Assembly: GCA_017991675.1 (NCBI GenBank)
Contig: JAGOQB010000003.1
Location: 1 to 64,000 of the forward strand
Direction: 5' to 3'
Length of the DNA stretch: 64,000 bases
From: Phenylobacterium sp.
GTDB taxonomy: Bacteria > Pseudomonadota > Alphaproteobacteria > Caulobacterales > Caulobacteraceae
Of the stretch, positions 24,721 through 35,598 are shown piece after piece. A program made the translations under genes and the position numbers. The notes below the pieces were generated by a model. It searched no databases. It saw only the letters and a list, made by a program, of their open reading frames with translations, and was not told where the DNA came from. The stretch's first letter is position 1. Each line of letters starts with the position of its first letter.

Positions 24721-25503
24721 ATGAAGTCATGGATCGCAGCTGCGGCGCTCATCGTGCTGTGCGGCGCGCCGGCGCATGCGCAACCGCAGGACCATCGATG
24801 GGGCGGCGGATGGCAGCAGGCCCCGCCGGGCAGCTACCAGCGGTTCTGCCGCGACATCCGCGTCAATGGCGACACCCTCACCGCCAGCTGCGAGGACATG
24901 CGCGGCCGCTGGAACTACAGCAGCGTTCGCTATCGCGATTGCCGCGGCGATATCGGCGCTGACAATGGGCGGCTGGTCTGCTCGTGGAACGGTGGCGGCG
25001 GCGGCGGCGGCGGCGATTGGGGCCAACTGCCCTCTGGCAGCTACCAGCAGAGCTGCCGCGACGCGCGCGTCAGCGGCAGCATCCTGACGGCCAGCTGCCG
25101 CGACCACCGCGGCCGCTGGAACTACAGCAGCCTCGACGTCCGCAACTGCCGCAACGACATCGGCAACGCCAACGGCCGCCTGATGTGCGGCTGGAACGGC
25201 GGCGGCGGTCCCAACCCGCCTTGGGGCGGCGGCGCCAACAACAGCACCCTGATGCTCTACTCGGCGCCCGATTTCGGCGGCCAGGCCTACCAGGCCACGC
25301 GTGAGGTCACCAACCTGCCGCGGCAGTACAACGACCGCGCCATGAGCCTGCGCATCGAAGGCCGCGGCGCCTGGCAGATCTGCAGCGACAGCGACTTCGG
25401 CGGCCGCTGCCAGATCTTCGACCGGGACGTCAGCGACCTGCGCCAGTACGGCCTGGGCGAAGCCGTCACCTCGATGCGTCCGGTCGGCGGCCGTCCCTAC
25501 TGA
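24721..25503 (+). CDS. Secreted protein with two CVNH domains and a beta/gamma-crystallin domain
   Basis: The 260-residue protein has a signal peptide ending AHA (residues 18-20). Two cyanovirin-N homology repeats follow, each with the pattern GSYQ..CRD....G..LTASC and RGRWNYSS. Their Cys residues are 43, 57, 74, 87 and 112, 126, 143, 156, the same spacing in both. A glycine run joins them. Residues about 175-256 form a beta/gamma-crystallin unit with two Greek-key motifs (DFGGQAYQ and DFGGRCQIF). CVNH domains bind glycans and crystallin domains often bind calcium, so an extracellular or envelope glycan-binding role is plausible. ATG 24721 has GGGGAG upstream. A terminator follows. Confidence 0.88.
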   Translation: MKSWIAAAALIVLCGAPAHAQPQDHRWGGGWQQAPPGSYQRFCRDIRVNGDTLTASCEDMRGRWNYSSVRYRDCRGDIGADNGRLVCSWNGGGGGGGGDWGQLPSGSYQQSCRDARVSGSILTASCRDHRGRWNYSSLDVRNCRNDIGNANGRLMCGWNGGGGPNPPWGGGANNSTLMLYSAPDFGGQAYQATREVTNLPRQYNDRAMSLRIEGRGAWQICSDSDFGGRCQIFDRDVSDLRQYGLGEAVTSMRPVGGRPY

Positions 25504-25526
25504 ACCGCCGCGCGACGAATGATCAG

Positions 25527-25557
25527 GGCCGTCGGGAGCGATCCCGGCGGCCTTTTT
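25527..25557 (+). terminator. Rho-independent terminator of the CVNH-crystallin gene
   Basis: An 11-bp stem GGCCGTCGGGA/TCCCGGCGGCC (one wobble) with a GCGA tetraloop is followed by TTTTT, 24 nt after the stop codon. Confidence 0.9.
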
Positions 25558-25580
25558 CTTGGTCGCGCATCCCGCCAACG

Positions 25581-25611
25581 AAAAGGCCGCCGAGGTTGCC
25601 CTCGGCGGCCT
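25581..25611 (-). terminator. Rho-independent terminator of tuf
   Basis: On the minus strand AGGCCGCCGAGG pairs with CCTCGGCGGCCT around a GCAA tetraloop and is followed by TTTT, 35 nt past the tuf stop. Confidence 0.9.
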
Positions 25612-25645
25612 GATCTTGAGGTCTGTCGACCGTAGCTTAGATCGC

Positions 25646-26836
<1,191 letters not shown>

Positions 26837-26869
26837 CGGGGTCCTGCCGGCGGTTGAAAATCAGAAGGT

Positions 26870-26943
26870 TGGAGCGGGTAGCGGGAATCGAACCCGCATC
26901 CTCAGCTTGGAAGGCTGCTGCACTACCATTGTGCTATACCCGC
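26870..26943 (-). tRNA. trnG: tRNA-Gly (TCC)
   Basis: The minus strand gives acceptor GCGGGTA/TACCCGC, D-arm AGCACAATGGTAGTGC, anticodon loop CTTCCAAG with anticodon TCC, T-loop GGTTCGATTCC and encoded CCA. It lies between tRNA-Tyr and tuf. Confidence 0.97.
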
Positions 26944-26998
26944 CGCTGAAGGATGCGCGGGGTCGCGCCAGTCTCCTTAAAGTGACGCTCCGAGTGCG

Positions 26999-27084
26999 TG
27001 GTGGGGGAAGCAGGACTCGAACCTGCGAAGGCGTACGCCAGCGGATTTACAGTCCGCCCCCTTTGCCGCTCGGGACATTCCCCC
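26999..27084 (-). tRNA. trnY: tRNA-Tyr (GTA)
   Basis: The minus strand gives acceptor GGGGGAA/TTCCCCC, an anticodon loop CTGTAAAT with anticodon GTA, a long variable arm as expected for tRNA-Tyr, T-loop GGTTCGAGTCC and encoded CCA. It heads the tRNA-Tyr, tRNA-Gly, tuf cluster. Confidence 0.97.
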
Positions 27085-27174
27085 AGCGCGCTCGGAGCCA
27101 GATCGGGACCCTGGACACTGCCCTTCGCCTGAGCGAAGAACCCGTCCGGCCCCCGATTTGGAGCGCGTCTTATA

Positions 27175-27972
27175 GTGTCCTCCCCTCGCGAACGCAACGC
27201 GCACTCTAAAGGTCCGAGAAAATCGGGCCAAAGAGCCTTCAACCGCAAGCCAGACAACGGTTCTGACGAGTGGCTGTGGGGCTGGCACGCGGTTGCCGCC
27301 GCACTTTCCAATCGTAAAAGGAGTGCGCCACAGCGACTTTTGGCGACTCCCGACCGGGCCAAGGAGCTCGAATCTCGATTCGGCCGACCTAAGGCGCTGG
27401 AGGTCGTCGAGTCGGCCGCCATGGGACAGATTCTGCCGCAGGGCGCCGTTCACCAGGGAATCGCCCTGCGCATCCCGCCGCTCGAGTCGGTGGCGCTTGA
27501 AGACTTCGAGGCGGGGCGCGGCGCCGTGCTCCTGATGCTGGACCAGGTCACCGACCCGCAGAACGTGGGCGCGATCCTCCGCTCGGCCGCCGCCTTCGGG
27601 GCGGCCGGAGTGATCCTCCAGGACCGCCACGCCCCCAAACTGACCGGCGCCCTGGCCAAGGCGGCGGTCGGCGCGGTGGACAAGATCCCGACCGCGCACG
27701 TGGTCAACCTGTCGCGCGCCCTGGAGACCCTGGCCGACCTCGGCTGGCGGGCGGTCGGCCTGGACGGGCACACCGAGACCTATCTCGACCAGGCGCTGGA
27801 CGGCGGCCCCACCGTGCTCGTCCTCGGCTCTGAGGGAGAAGGCCTGCGCCGGCTGGTGGCCGAACACTGCGACGAGCTGGCCAAGATCCCGATGCCCGGA
27901 GGCTTCGAGAGCCTGAACGTGTCCGCCGCCGCGGCGGTCGCGCTCTATGAGGCCAGCCGCACCCGCACCTAG
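27175..27972 (+). CDS. rlmB: 23S rRNA 2'-O-methyltransferase, TrmH/SpoU family
   Basis: The enzyme 2'-O-methylates RNA with SAM; RlmB modifies a Gly-loop guanosine in 23S rRNA, but the exact target here is inferred. The 265-residue protein has a basic N-terminal tail, the substrate-binding domain (WLWGWHAVAAALSNRKR) and the SpoU knot with motif 1 LDQVTDPQNVGAILRSA, motif 2 LVLGSEGEGLR and motif 3 IPMPGGFESLNVSAAAAVALYE. It begins with GTG; no Shine-Dalgarno is seen and TATAGT overlaps the start, so a leaderless or very short leader is possible. The tRNA cluster is divergent. Confidence 0.9.
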   Translation: MSSPRERNAHSKGPRKSGQRAFNRKPDNGSDEWLWGWHAVAAALSNRKRSAPQRLLATPDRAKELESRFGRPKALEVVESAAMGQILPQGAVHQGIALRIPPLESVALEDFEAGRGAVLLMLDQVTDPQNVGAILRSAAAFGAAGVILQDRHAPKLTGALAKAAVGAVDKIPTAHVVNLSRALETLADLGWRAVGLDGHTETYLDQALDGGPTVLVLGSEGEGLRRLVAEHCDELAKIPMPGGFESLNVSAAAAVALYEASRTRT

Positions 27973-28051
27973 AAATCCATGAGGCGGGAAAGTCATTCGC
28001 CGCGCCGCTAAGCGGTTGCGGACTGACGATGGCTGTCGCATTCAAGGCTCG

Positions 28052-28774
28052 ATGATCGAAAGCCTCCTCGCCCCAGGCGCACTCGCCGCCCTCTTCTCCG
28101 TCTTGATGATCGACCTGGTGCTGGCCGGGGACAACGCCGTGGCCGTCGGCCTGGCCGCCGCGGGCCTGCCGCCCGAACAGCGGCGCAAGGCCATCCTGTG
28201 GGGCCTGGCCGCCGCCGTGACCATGCGAATCGGCTTTGCGCTGGTCACCGCCCAATTGCTCGGCATCGTCGGCCTGCTGTTCGCCGGCGGCCTGCTGCTG
28301 CTCTGGGTCTGCTGGAAGATGTGGCGCGAACTGCGCGAACAGGCCGCCCACGATGAAGCCATCGCCGAGGCGGTGATGGACGCCGACCCCACCACCGAAC
28401 CTTCGCCCGAGGCGGTCGCCCGCAAGCCGAAGACCTTCCGCGCCGCCTTCATCCAGATCCTGATCGCCGACCTGTCGATGTCGCTCGACAACGTGCTCGC
28501 CGTCGCCGGCGCGGCGCGCGAGCATCCGGCCATTCTGGTGTTCGGCCTGCTGCTCTCCATCGCGCTGATGGGCGTGGCCGCCAGCTACATCGCCCGTCTG
28601 CTGCACAAGCACCGCTGGATCGGCTACATCGGCCTGGCCATCGTGCTCTATGTCGCGCTGCACATGATGTGGCAGGGCCACCAGGACATCATCCGCGACC
28701 TCGGCTACCTGCCGGCCTACAACGCCGCCATGCCCGACTTCCTCGACATCCAGCCCAAGGCCCCCGCGCACTAA
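28052..28774 (+). CDS. TerC family integral membrane protein (YjbE type)
   Basis: The 240-residue protein has about seven membrane segments and the two family motifs LVLAGDNAVAVGLAA (segment 1) and ADLSMSLDNVLAVAGAA (segment 4), whose Asp residues are conserved across TerC. Members are linked to metal export, often manganese, during or after secretion; the substrate here is not known. The start at 28052 has AAGG upstream. I looked for a yybP-ykoY manganese riboswitch in the 79 nt before the start and did not see one. Confidence 0.88.
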   Translation: MIESLLAPGALAALFSVLMIDLVLAGDNAVAVGLAAAGLPPEQRRKAILWGLAAAVTMRIGFALVTAQLLGIVGLLFAGGLLLLWVCWKMWRELREQAAHDEAIAEAVMDADPTTEPSPEAVARKPKTFRAAFIQILIADLSMSLDNVLAVAGAAREHPAILVFGLLLSIALMGVAASYIARLLHKHRWIGYIGLAIVLYVALHMMWQGHQDIIRDLGYLPAYNAAMPDFLDIQPKAPAH

Positions 28775-28837
28775 GCGCACGGCATTTCGGATTTGCGACG
28801 CCGTCGAGCCTCACGCTCGGCGGCGTTGTCGTTTTGG

Positions 28838-29140
28838 CTAGACCGTCTCGGCGATCCGGCGCGTGGCCTGGGCGATCACCGCCTCGTTTCGACGATAGAA
28901 CGTCCATTGCTTGATGCGCTTGGGCGTCACCAGTCCGGCCTGCACCAGCAGCCGCATGTGCTCGCTCAAGGTCGGCGCGCTGACCTCCAGCTTGTCGGCG
29001 ATGAACACGCCGCACACCCCGTCGTCCACGAGGTCGCCATGCACCTGCGGCGGGAAATGCGCGCGCGGATCCTTCAGCCAGTCGAGGATCTGCAGCCTCC
29101 GCTCATTGGCCAGGGCGCGCAGCAGGTCGGCGATTTCCAT
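28838..29140 (-). CDS. ArsR-family winged-helix regulator
   Basis: A small DNA-binding protein of 100 residues beginning MEIADLLRALANERRLQILDWL, with the recognition helix region LEVSAPTLSEHMRLLVQAGLV and a wing. A metal-binding CxC motif of classical ArsR is not seen; its single Cys lies in VCGVFI, so the signal is unknown. It is divergent from the phzF-eamA pair with only 66 nt between the starts, so it probably controls that pair and itself. Confidence 0.9.
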   Translation of the reverse strand: MEIADLLRALANERRLQILDWLKDPRAHFPPQVHGDLVDDGVCGVFIADKLEVSAPTLSEHMRLLVQAGLVTPKRIKQWTFYRRNEAVIAQATRRIAETV

Positions 29141-29206
29141 TTCGGCACTTTGCCAATCGACTAACTTATGTCAAGGCAGCGTCTCCGCCCCGCTTGGATG
29201 TCCATT

Positions 29207-30070
29207 ATGGTCAGCTATCCGTTTGTCACCCTCGACGTGTTCACCGACACCCGCTTCGGCGGCAATCCGCTGGCCGTGTTCACCGACGCCCGCGGCCTGA
29301 CCGACGCGCAGATGCAGTCGCTGGCCGCCGAGATGAACCTCTCGGAGACAACCTTCATCCTGCCGCCGCAGGACCTCGCCAACACCGCCCGCGTTCGGAT
29401 CTTCAACCGCACCGCCGAAATGCCGTTCGCCGGCCACCCGTCGGTCGGGACCGGCTGGGTGCTGTCGCAGATGGGCAAGGGCCAGGCCCTGCGCCTGGAG
29501 GTCCCGGCCGGCATCGTCGAGGTCAGCATCGAGGACGGCGGCGGCGTGATCGCCGCGCCGCAAGCCCTGTCGCTGGGCGTGGAGTTGCCGGTTGAACGCA
29601 TCGCCGCCTGCGCCGGTCTCTCGCCCGCCGACATCGTCGTCGACGCTCATCGCCCGGTCGAAGCGACCGTCGGCGTCACCTTCGTCATTGCGCAGGTTAC
29701 GCCGGAGGCGCTGGGCCGCGCCGCGCCGGACCTGACCGCCTTCCGCCAGGCCGCGATCGACTTCCCCGAGTTCGGCGATCGCCTCTCGCTGCACCTCTAC
29801 GCTCATGACGGCGAGGGACTGCGCGCGCGGATGTTCGCGCCCAATTCCGGCACGGTCGAAGACCCGGCGACCGGCAGCGCCAACGCCACGCTCGCGGCTC
29901 TGCTGCTGTCGCTCTCGGATGCGCCGGACGGCGCCTGGGACATCGTCCAGGGCGTCGAGATGGGCCGCCCCTCGCGGCTGCGGGCCAGCGCCCGGCGCAC
30001 GGCCGACGGCGTGCGCGCCACGGTCGGCGGCGGCTGCGTGCCGGTGCTGAGCGGCCACGCCAGCGTCTGA
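29207..30070 (+). CDS. PhzF family protein (isomerase/epimerase-like)
   Basis: A diaminopimelate-epimerase-fold protein. It starts VSYPFVTLDVFTDTRFGGNPLAV after the Met and has the catalytic Glu in NLSETTFI (residue 47 here) and the GHPSVGTGWVL and DPATGSANATLA segments of the family. The length (287 residues) is usual. The start is uncertain between ATGs at 29198 and 29207. Its stop overlaps the next gene by one nucleotide (TGATG). Substrate unknown. Confidence 0.9.
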   Translation: MVSYPFVTLDVFTDTRFGGNPLAVFTDARGLTDAQMQSLAAEMNLSETTFILPPQDLANTARVRIFNRTAEMPFAGHPSVGTGWVLSQMGKGQALRLEVPAGIVEVSIEDGGGVIAAPQALSLGVELPVERIAACAGLSPADIVVDAHRPVEATVGVTFVIAQVTPEALGRAAPDLTAFRQAAIDFPEFGDRLSLHLYAHDGEGLRARMFAPNSGTVEDPATGSANATLAALLLSLSDAPDGAWDIVQGVEMGRPSRLRASARRTADGVRATVGGGCVPVLSGHASV

Positions 30071-30987
30071 TGAGCCCGCGCAAGCCCCTCGACCTGTTCG
30101 CGATCAGCGTCATGGTCGCCCTCTGCCTGTGCTGGGGCTTCCAGCAGATCGCGGTCAAGCTGATCGCGGCCGACGTCACCCCGGTGATGCAGATGGCGCT
30201 GCGCTCTGGCATGGCCGCGCTGGTGCTCGGCGCCGTCACCTTCCGCAACGAGGGGCGCCGGGCCTTCGCCGACGGCACGCTGCGCGCCGGTCTGCTGGTC
30301 GGGCTGCTGTTCGGGCTGGAGTTCCTGTTCATCGCCCAGGGCCTGATGCTGACCAGCGCCTCGCACATGGTCGTCTTCCTCTACAGCGCCCCGATCTTCT
30401 CGGCGCTGGGCCTGCATCTGCGCTTCCGCGAGGAACGGCTGAAGCTGCTGCAGTGGGTCGGCGTCGTCGTCGCGTTCGGCGGCATCGCCGTCTCGTTCCT
30501 CGGCGCGGGCGAGCAGGTCAGCGGCGACATGCTGATCGGCGATGCGATGGGCCTGCTCGCGGGCCTGGCCTGGGGCCTCACCACCGTCGCCATCCGCGGC
30601 TCGCGGCTCGCCGACGCCCCGGCCGTGAAGACCCTTTTCTACCAGGTCGCCTTCGCCGGGGTGATGCTGCTGGGGATCGCGTTCCTGCGCGGCGAGACGG
30701 CGATCAACCTCACGCCGACGGTCGCCTTGAACCTGGGCTTCCAGACCATCGTCATCACCCTGATCAGCTACGTGATCTGGTTCTGGCTGCTGCGGAAGTA
30801 CCTGGCCTCGCGGCTGTCGATCCTATCGTTCCTGACGCCGCTGTTCGGCGTGGTCCTCAGCGTCGTGATCCTGCACGAACCGCTGGAGCCGGCCTTCGTC
30901 GCCGGCGCGCTGCTGGTCCTGGCCGGCATCAGCCTGGTCAGCGGGGCCGAACTGCTGCGCGACCGCTTCGGCCGCGCAGCAGCCTGA
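30070..30987 (+). CDS. EamA/DMT-family transporter
   Basis: A ten-helix drug/metabolite transporter (305 residues) with two EamA repeats: the first at about residues 10-140 and the second at about 150-290 (for example GLLAGLAWGLTTVAIRGSRLA). The ATG overlaps the phzF stop, so the two are translationally coupled. The partner PhzF and the divergent ArsR suggest export or detoxification of a small metabolite; that is an inference from position. Confidence 0.9.
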   Translation: MSPRKPLDLFAISVMVALCLCWGFQQIAVKLIAADVTPVMQMALRSGMAALVLGAVTFRNEGRRAFADGTLRAGLLVGLLFGLEFLFIAQGLMLTSASHMVVFLYSAPIFSALGLHLRFREERLKLLQWVGVVVAFGGIAVSFLGAGEQVSGDMLIGDAMGLLAGLAWGLTTVAIRGSRLADAPAVKTLFYQVAFAGVMLLGIAFLRGETAINLTPTVALNLGFQTIVITLISYVIWFWLLRKYLASRLSILSFLTPLFGVVLSVVILHEPLEPAFVAGALLVLAGISLVSGAELLRDRFGRAAA

Positions 30988-30994
30988 TCGCGCG

Positions 30995-32809
<1,815 letters not shown>

Positions 32810-32872
32810 GGCTTCTCTCGTAATGAGGAGGGAGGCGCGGCTTATAGGGCGCGGGGTCGGTTCGCGAAAGCG

Positions 32873-33226
32873 CTACAGCGGTCCCTTGAAGATGAAGACC
32901 GCGCCGGCCGCGATCAGCGCGAAGCCGATCATATGGTTCAGCGTGAACCGTTCGCCCAGATAGGTGACCGAAAACACCGCGAACACGGCCAGGGTGATCA
33001 CCTCCTGCATCGTCTTGAGCTCAGCCGGCGAATAGACCTCGCGGCCGATCCGGTTGGCCGGAACCGCCAGACAGTATTCGAAGAACGCGATTCCCCAGCT
33101 GACCAGCACCAGCAGCCAGATGGGCCGATGCTCGACCTTCAGGTGCCCGTACCAGGCGAAGGTCATGAAGATGTTGGAGGCGACGAGCAGCAGGATCGGC
33201 GCGATCATCGCCATCGAGGTCGGCAT
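32873..33226 (-). CDS. DMT-fold membrane protein, DUF486 family
   Basis: The 117-residue protein has four membrane segments (APILLLVASNIFMTFAWYGHL, then IWLLVLVSWGIAFFEYCLAVP, then two more), the half-size DMT arrangement of DUF486. The function of the family is unknown. AAGGAGCG precedes the ATG at 33226, which decides the start over a frame reaching 33295. Confidence 0.85.
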   Translation of the reverse strand: MPTSMAMIAPILLLVASNIFMTFAWYGHLKVEHRPIWLLVLVSWGIAFFEYCLAVPANRIGREVYSPAELKTMQEVITLAVFAVFSVTYLGERFTLNHMIGFALIAAGAVFIFKGPL

Positions 33227-33309
33227 CGGAAGCGCTCCTTGCGCATTAGCACTTAAAATCTGTCGGCTTGGCCCTATAAGCTGCCCGTCGGGCAAGGTGG
33301 AGAGTGGGC

Positions 33310-34422
33310 ATGTGGAAGAAGGCGCTGGGCGCGACTGCGGTCCTGGCTATGAGCGTGACGCTGGCCGCCTGCGGACAGGGCGACGGCGGCGCGGCCAAGG
33401 ACCAGACGCTGAAGATCTATAACTGGTCGGACTATATCGACCCTCAGATCCTCGCCGATTTCACCAAGGAAACCGGGATCAAGGTCCAGTACGACACCTT
33501 CGATTCCAATGAGATTCTCGAGACCAAGGTCCTGCAGGGCAACACCGGCTACGATATCGTCGCGCCGTCGAACCACAACATCCCCCGCTACATCATCGCC
33601 GGCGCGATCGCCCCGCTCGACAAGTCCAAGCTGCCGAACAACAAGAACCTGTGGCCCGACATCATGAGCCACATGGAGCCCTTCGACCCGGGCCAGAAGT
33701 ACACCGTCCCCTACATGTGGGGCACCATCGGCATCGGCTACAACGTCAAGGAAGTGGCCAAGCGCCTGCCGGGCGTCGCCATCGACAGCTGGTCGGTGGT
33801 GTTCGATCCCGCCAACCTCGCCAAGCTCAAGGACTGCGGCGTCTACTATCTCGACGCGTCCGAGGACATGTACGCCGTCGCCCTGAACTATCTGGGCAAG
33901 GACCCGAACTCCAAGGCCGTCGCCGACTACCAGGCCGCCACCGACATGATGGTCAAGGCCCGCCCGTTCGTGCGCAAGTTCCACTCGTCGGAGTACGTCG
34001 AGGCCCTGGCCAACGGCGACATCTGCGTGGCCGTCGGCTACTCGGGCGACATCCTGCAGGCCAAGACCCGCGCCGAAGAGGCCAAGAACGGCGTCGAACT
34101 CGCCTATGTCATCCCCAAGGAAGGCAGCCAGGTCTGGTTCGACGTGTTCGCCATTCCGGCCGATGCGCCCAACCCGACCGCGGCCTACAAGTTCCTCGAC
34201 TACATGCTGCGCCCCGAAGTCATCGCCAAGGCGTCGAACTACACCCAGTACGCCAACGCCAACCTGCCGGCGACGCCGATGGTCGACGCCGCGGTGCGGA
34301 GCGACCCGAACGTCTATCCGACGCCGGACCTCTTCAAGCGCCTCTTCGTGACCACCACCAAGGACCAGGCTCTGCTGCGCGAGGTCACGCGCATGTGGAC
34401 CCGGGTGCAGACCGGCCAGTAG
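33310..34422 (+). CDS. potF: Polyamine (spermidine/putrescine) ABC transporter, substrate-binding lipoprotein
   Basis: The 370-residue protein starts MWKKALGATAVLAMSV and has a lipobox LAAC (Cys 22 or near), so it is a lipid-anchored binding protein. The mature start LKIYNWSDYIDPQILADF is the PotD/PotF signature, followed by DTFDSNEILETKVL and a C-terminal SNYTQYANAN helix. It is the first of four adjacent genes in potFGHI order, with 12 nt to the next. Exact ligand (putrescine or spermidine) cannot be read from sequence by eye. Confidence 0.93.
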   Translation: MWKKALGATAVLAMSVTLAACGQGDGGAAKDQTLKIYNWSDYIDPQILADFTKETGIKVQYDTFDSNEILETKVLQGNTGYDIVAPSNHNIPRYIIAGAIAPLDKSKLPNNKNLWPDIMSHMEPFDPGQKYTVPYMWGTIGIGYNVKEVAKRLPGVAIDSWSVVFDPANLAKLKDCGVYYLDASEDMYAVALNYLGKDPNSKAVADYQAATDMMVKARPFVRKFHSSEYVEALANGDICVAVGYSGDILQAKTRAEEAKNGVELAYVIPKEGSQVWFDVFAIPADAPNPTAAYKFLDYMLRPEVIAKASNYTQYANANLPATPMVDAAVRSDPNVYPTPDLFKRLFVTTTKDQALLREVTRMWTRVQTGQ

Positions 34423-34434
34423 GAAGGCGGGTAC

Positions 34435-35598
34435 ATGACCGAACGCAGCCGCCCGCGCCTGAACATCGGCGCGGTCCGTTCGACCTTTGCCCCTTGGGCG
34501 GACCCCACGGCCAAGCCGTTGGTGCGCTTCGAGAAGGTGGTGAAGCGCTTTGACGGCGAGACCGCTGTCAACGGCGTCTCGCTCGACATCTATCCCGGGG
34601 AATTCTTCGCCCTGCTCGGCCCCTCCGGCTGCGGCAAGACCACCCTCATGCGCCTGCTGGCCGGCTTCGAGACGCCGGACGAGGGCCGCGTGCTGCTGGC
34701 CGGCGAGGACCTGGCCGGCAAGCGCCCGCATGAGCGGCCGGTCAACATGATGTTCCAGTCCTACGCGCTGTTCCCCCACCTGAGCGTGGAGAAGAACATC
34801 GCCTTCGGCCTGAAGCAGCAGGGCATGCCCAAGGACGAGATCGCCGCCCGCGTGGCCGAGATGCTCTCCCTCGTCCGCCTCGACGGATTGGCCAAGCGCA
34901 AGCCGCACCAGCTGTCGGGCGGCCAGCGCCAGCGCGTCGCCCTGGCCCGCGCCATCGCCCCGCGCCCCAAGATGCTGCTGCTCGACGAGCCGCTGGCCGC
35001 GCTCGACAAGAAGCTGCGCGAGGAGACCCAGTGGGAGCTGATGGCCCTGCAGCAGCAGCTGGGCATGACCTTCCTGATCGTCACCCACGACCAGGAAGAG
35101 GCGATGGTCACCGCCGACCGCATCGCCGTCATGCGCGCCGGCCAGATCGTGCAGATGGGCCGCCCCGCCGACGTCTATGAGGCGCCCAATTCGCGCTACG
35201 TGGCCGACTTCATCGGCGACGTGAACATCTTCGAGGGCGTGGCCGAGCACGCCGACGGCGTCACCGTTCGCATGGCCAGCAGCGACTCGCCGCAGGGCTT
35301 CGACATCGTCGAGGACGACCGCATCCCCGTCGGTTCCACCGCCTGGCTGGCGGTGCGTCCGGAGAAGATCCAGGTCCATCTGGACGAGCCGCCGCCTGGC
35401 CCCAACCGCATGGCCGGCAAGGTCGCCGACATCGGCTATCTCGGCGACTGGACCACCTATCTGGTCGAACTCGACAGCGGCCGAACGATCCGCGCGGCCC
35501 GCGCCAACGCCACCCGCTTTGTCGACCGCCCGGTCGACTGGGACGATCAGGTCTGGCTGACCTTCGCCCGCGACGCGGGCGTGGTGCTGACCCAGTGA
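34435..35598 (+). CDS. potG: Polyamine ABC transporter ATP-binding protein
   Basis: The cytoplasmic ATPase subunit, 387 residues. Walker A is GPSGCGKTT, the signature motif LSGGQRQRVALARA, and Walker B MLLLDEPLAALD, followed by the switch His in LIVTHDQEEAM. A C-terminal TOBE domain (about residues 285-380) follows. The start region before VRFEKVVKRFDGETAV is an extra 25-30 residues. Its TGA stop overlaps the GTG start of the next gene. Confidence 0.95.
   Translation: MTERSRPRLNIGAVRSTFAPWADPTAKPLVRFEKVVKRFDGETAVNGVSLDIYPGEFFALLGPSGCGKTTLMRLLAGFETPDEGRVLLAGEDLAGKRPHERPVNMMFQSYALFPHLSVEKNIAFGLKQQGMPKDEIAARVAEMLSLVRLDGLAKRKPHQLSGGQRQRVALARAIAPRPKMLLLDEPLAALDKKLREETQWELMALQQQLGMTFLIVTHDQEEAMVTADRIAVMRAGQIVQMGRPADVYEAPNSRYVADFIGDVNIFEGVAEHADGVTVRMASSDSPQGFDIVEDDRIPVGSTAWLAVRPEKIQVHLDEPPPGPNRMAGKVADIGYLGDWTTYLVELDSGRTIRAARANATRFVDRPVDWDDQVWLTFARDAGVVLTQ

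Noticed and set aside
27973..28051. Possible yybP-ykoY manganese riboswitch before the TerC gene
   Set aside because: TerC genes often carry one, but the conserved sequence blocks are not seen and the leader is only 79 nt.
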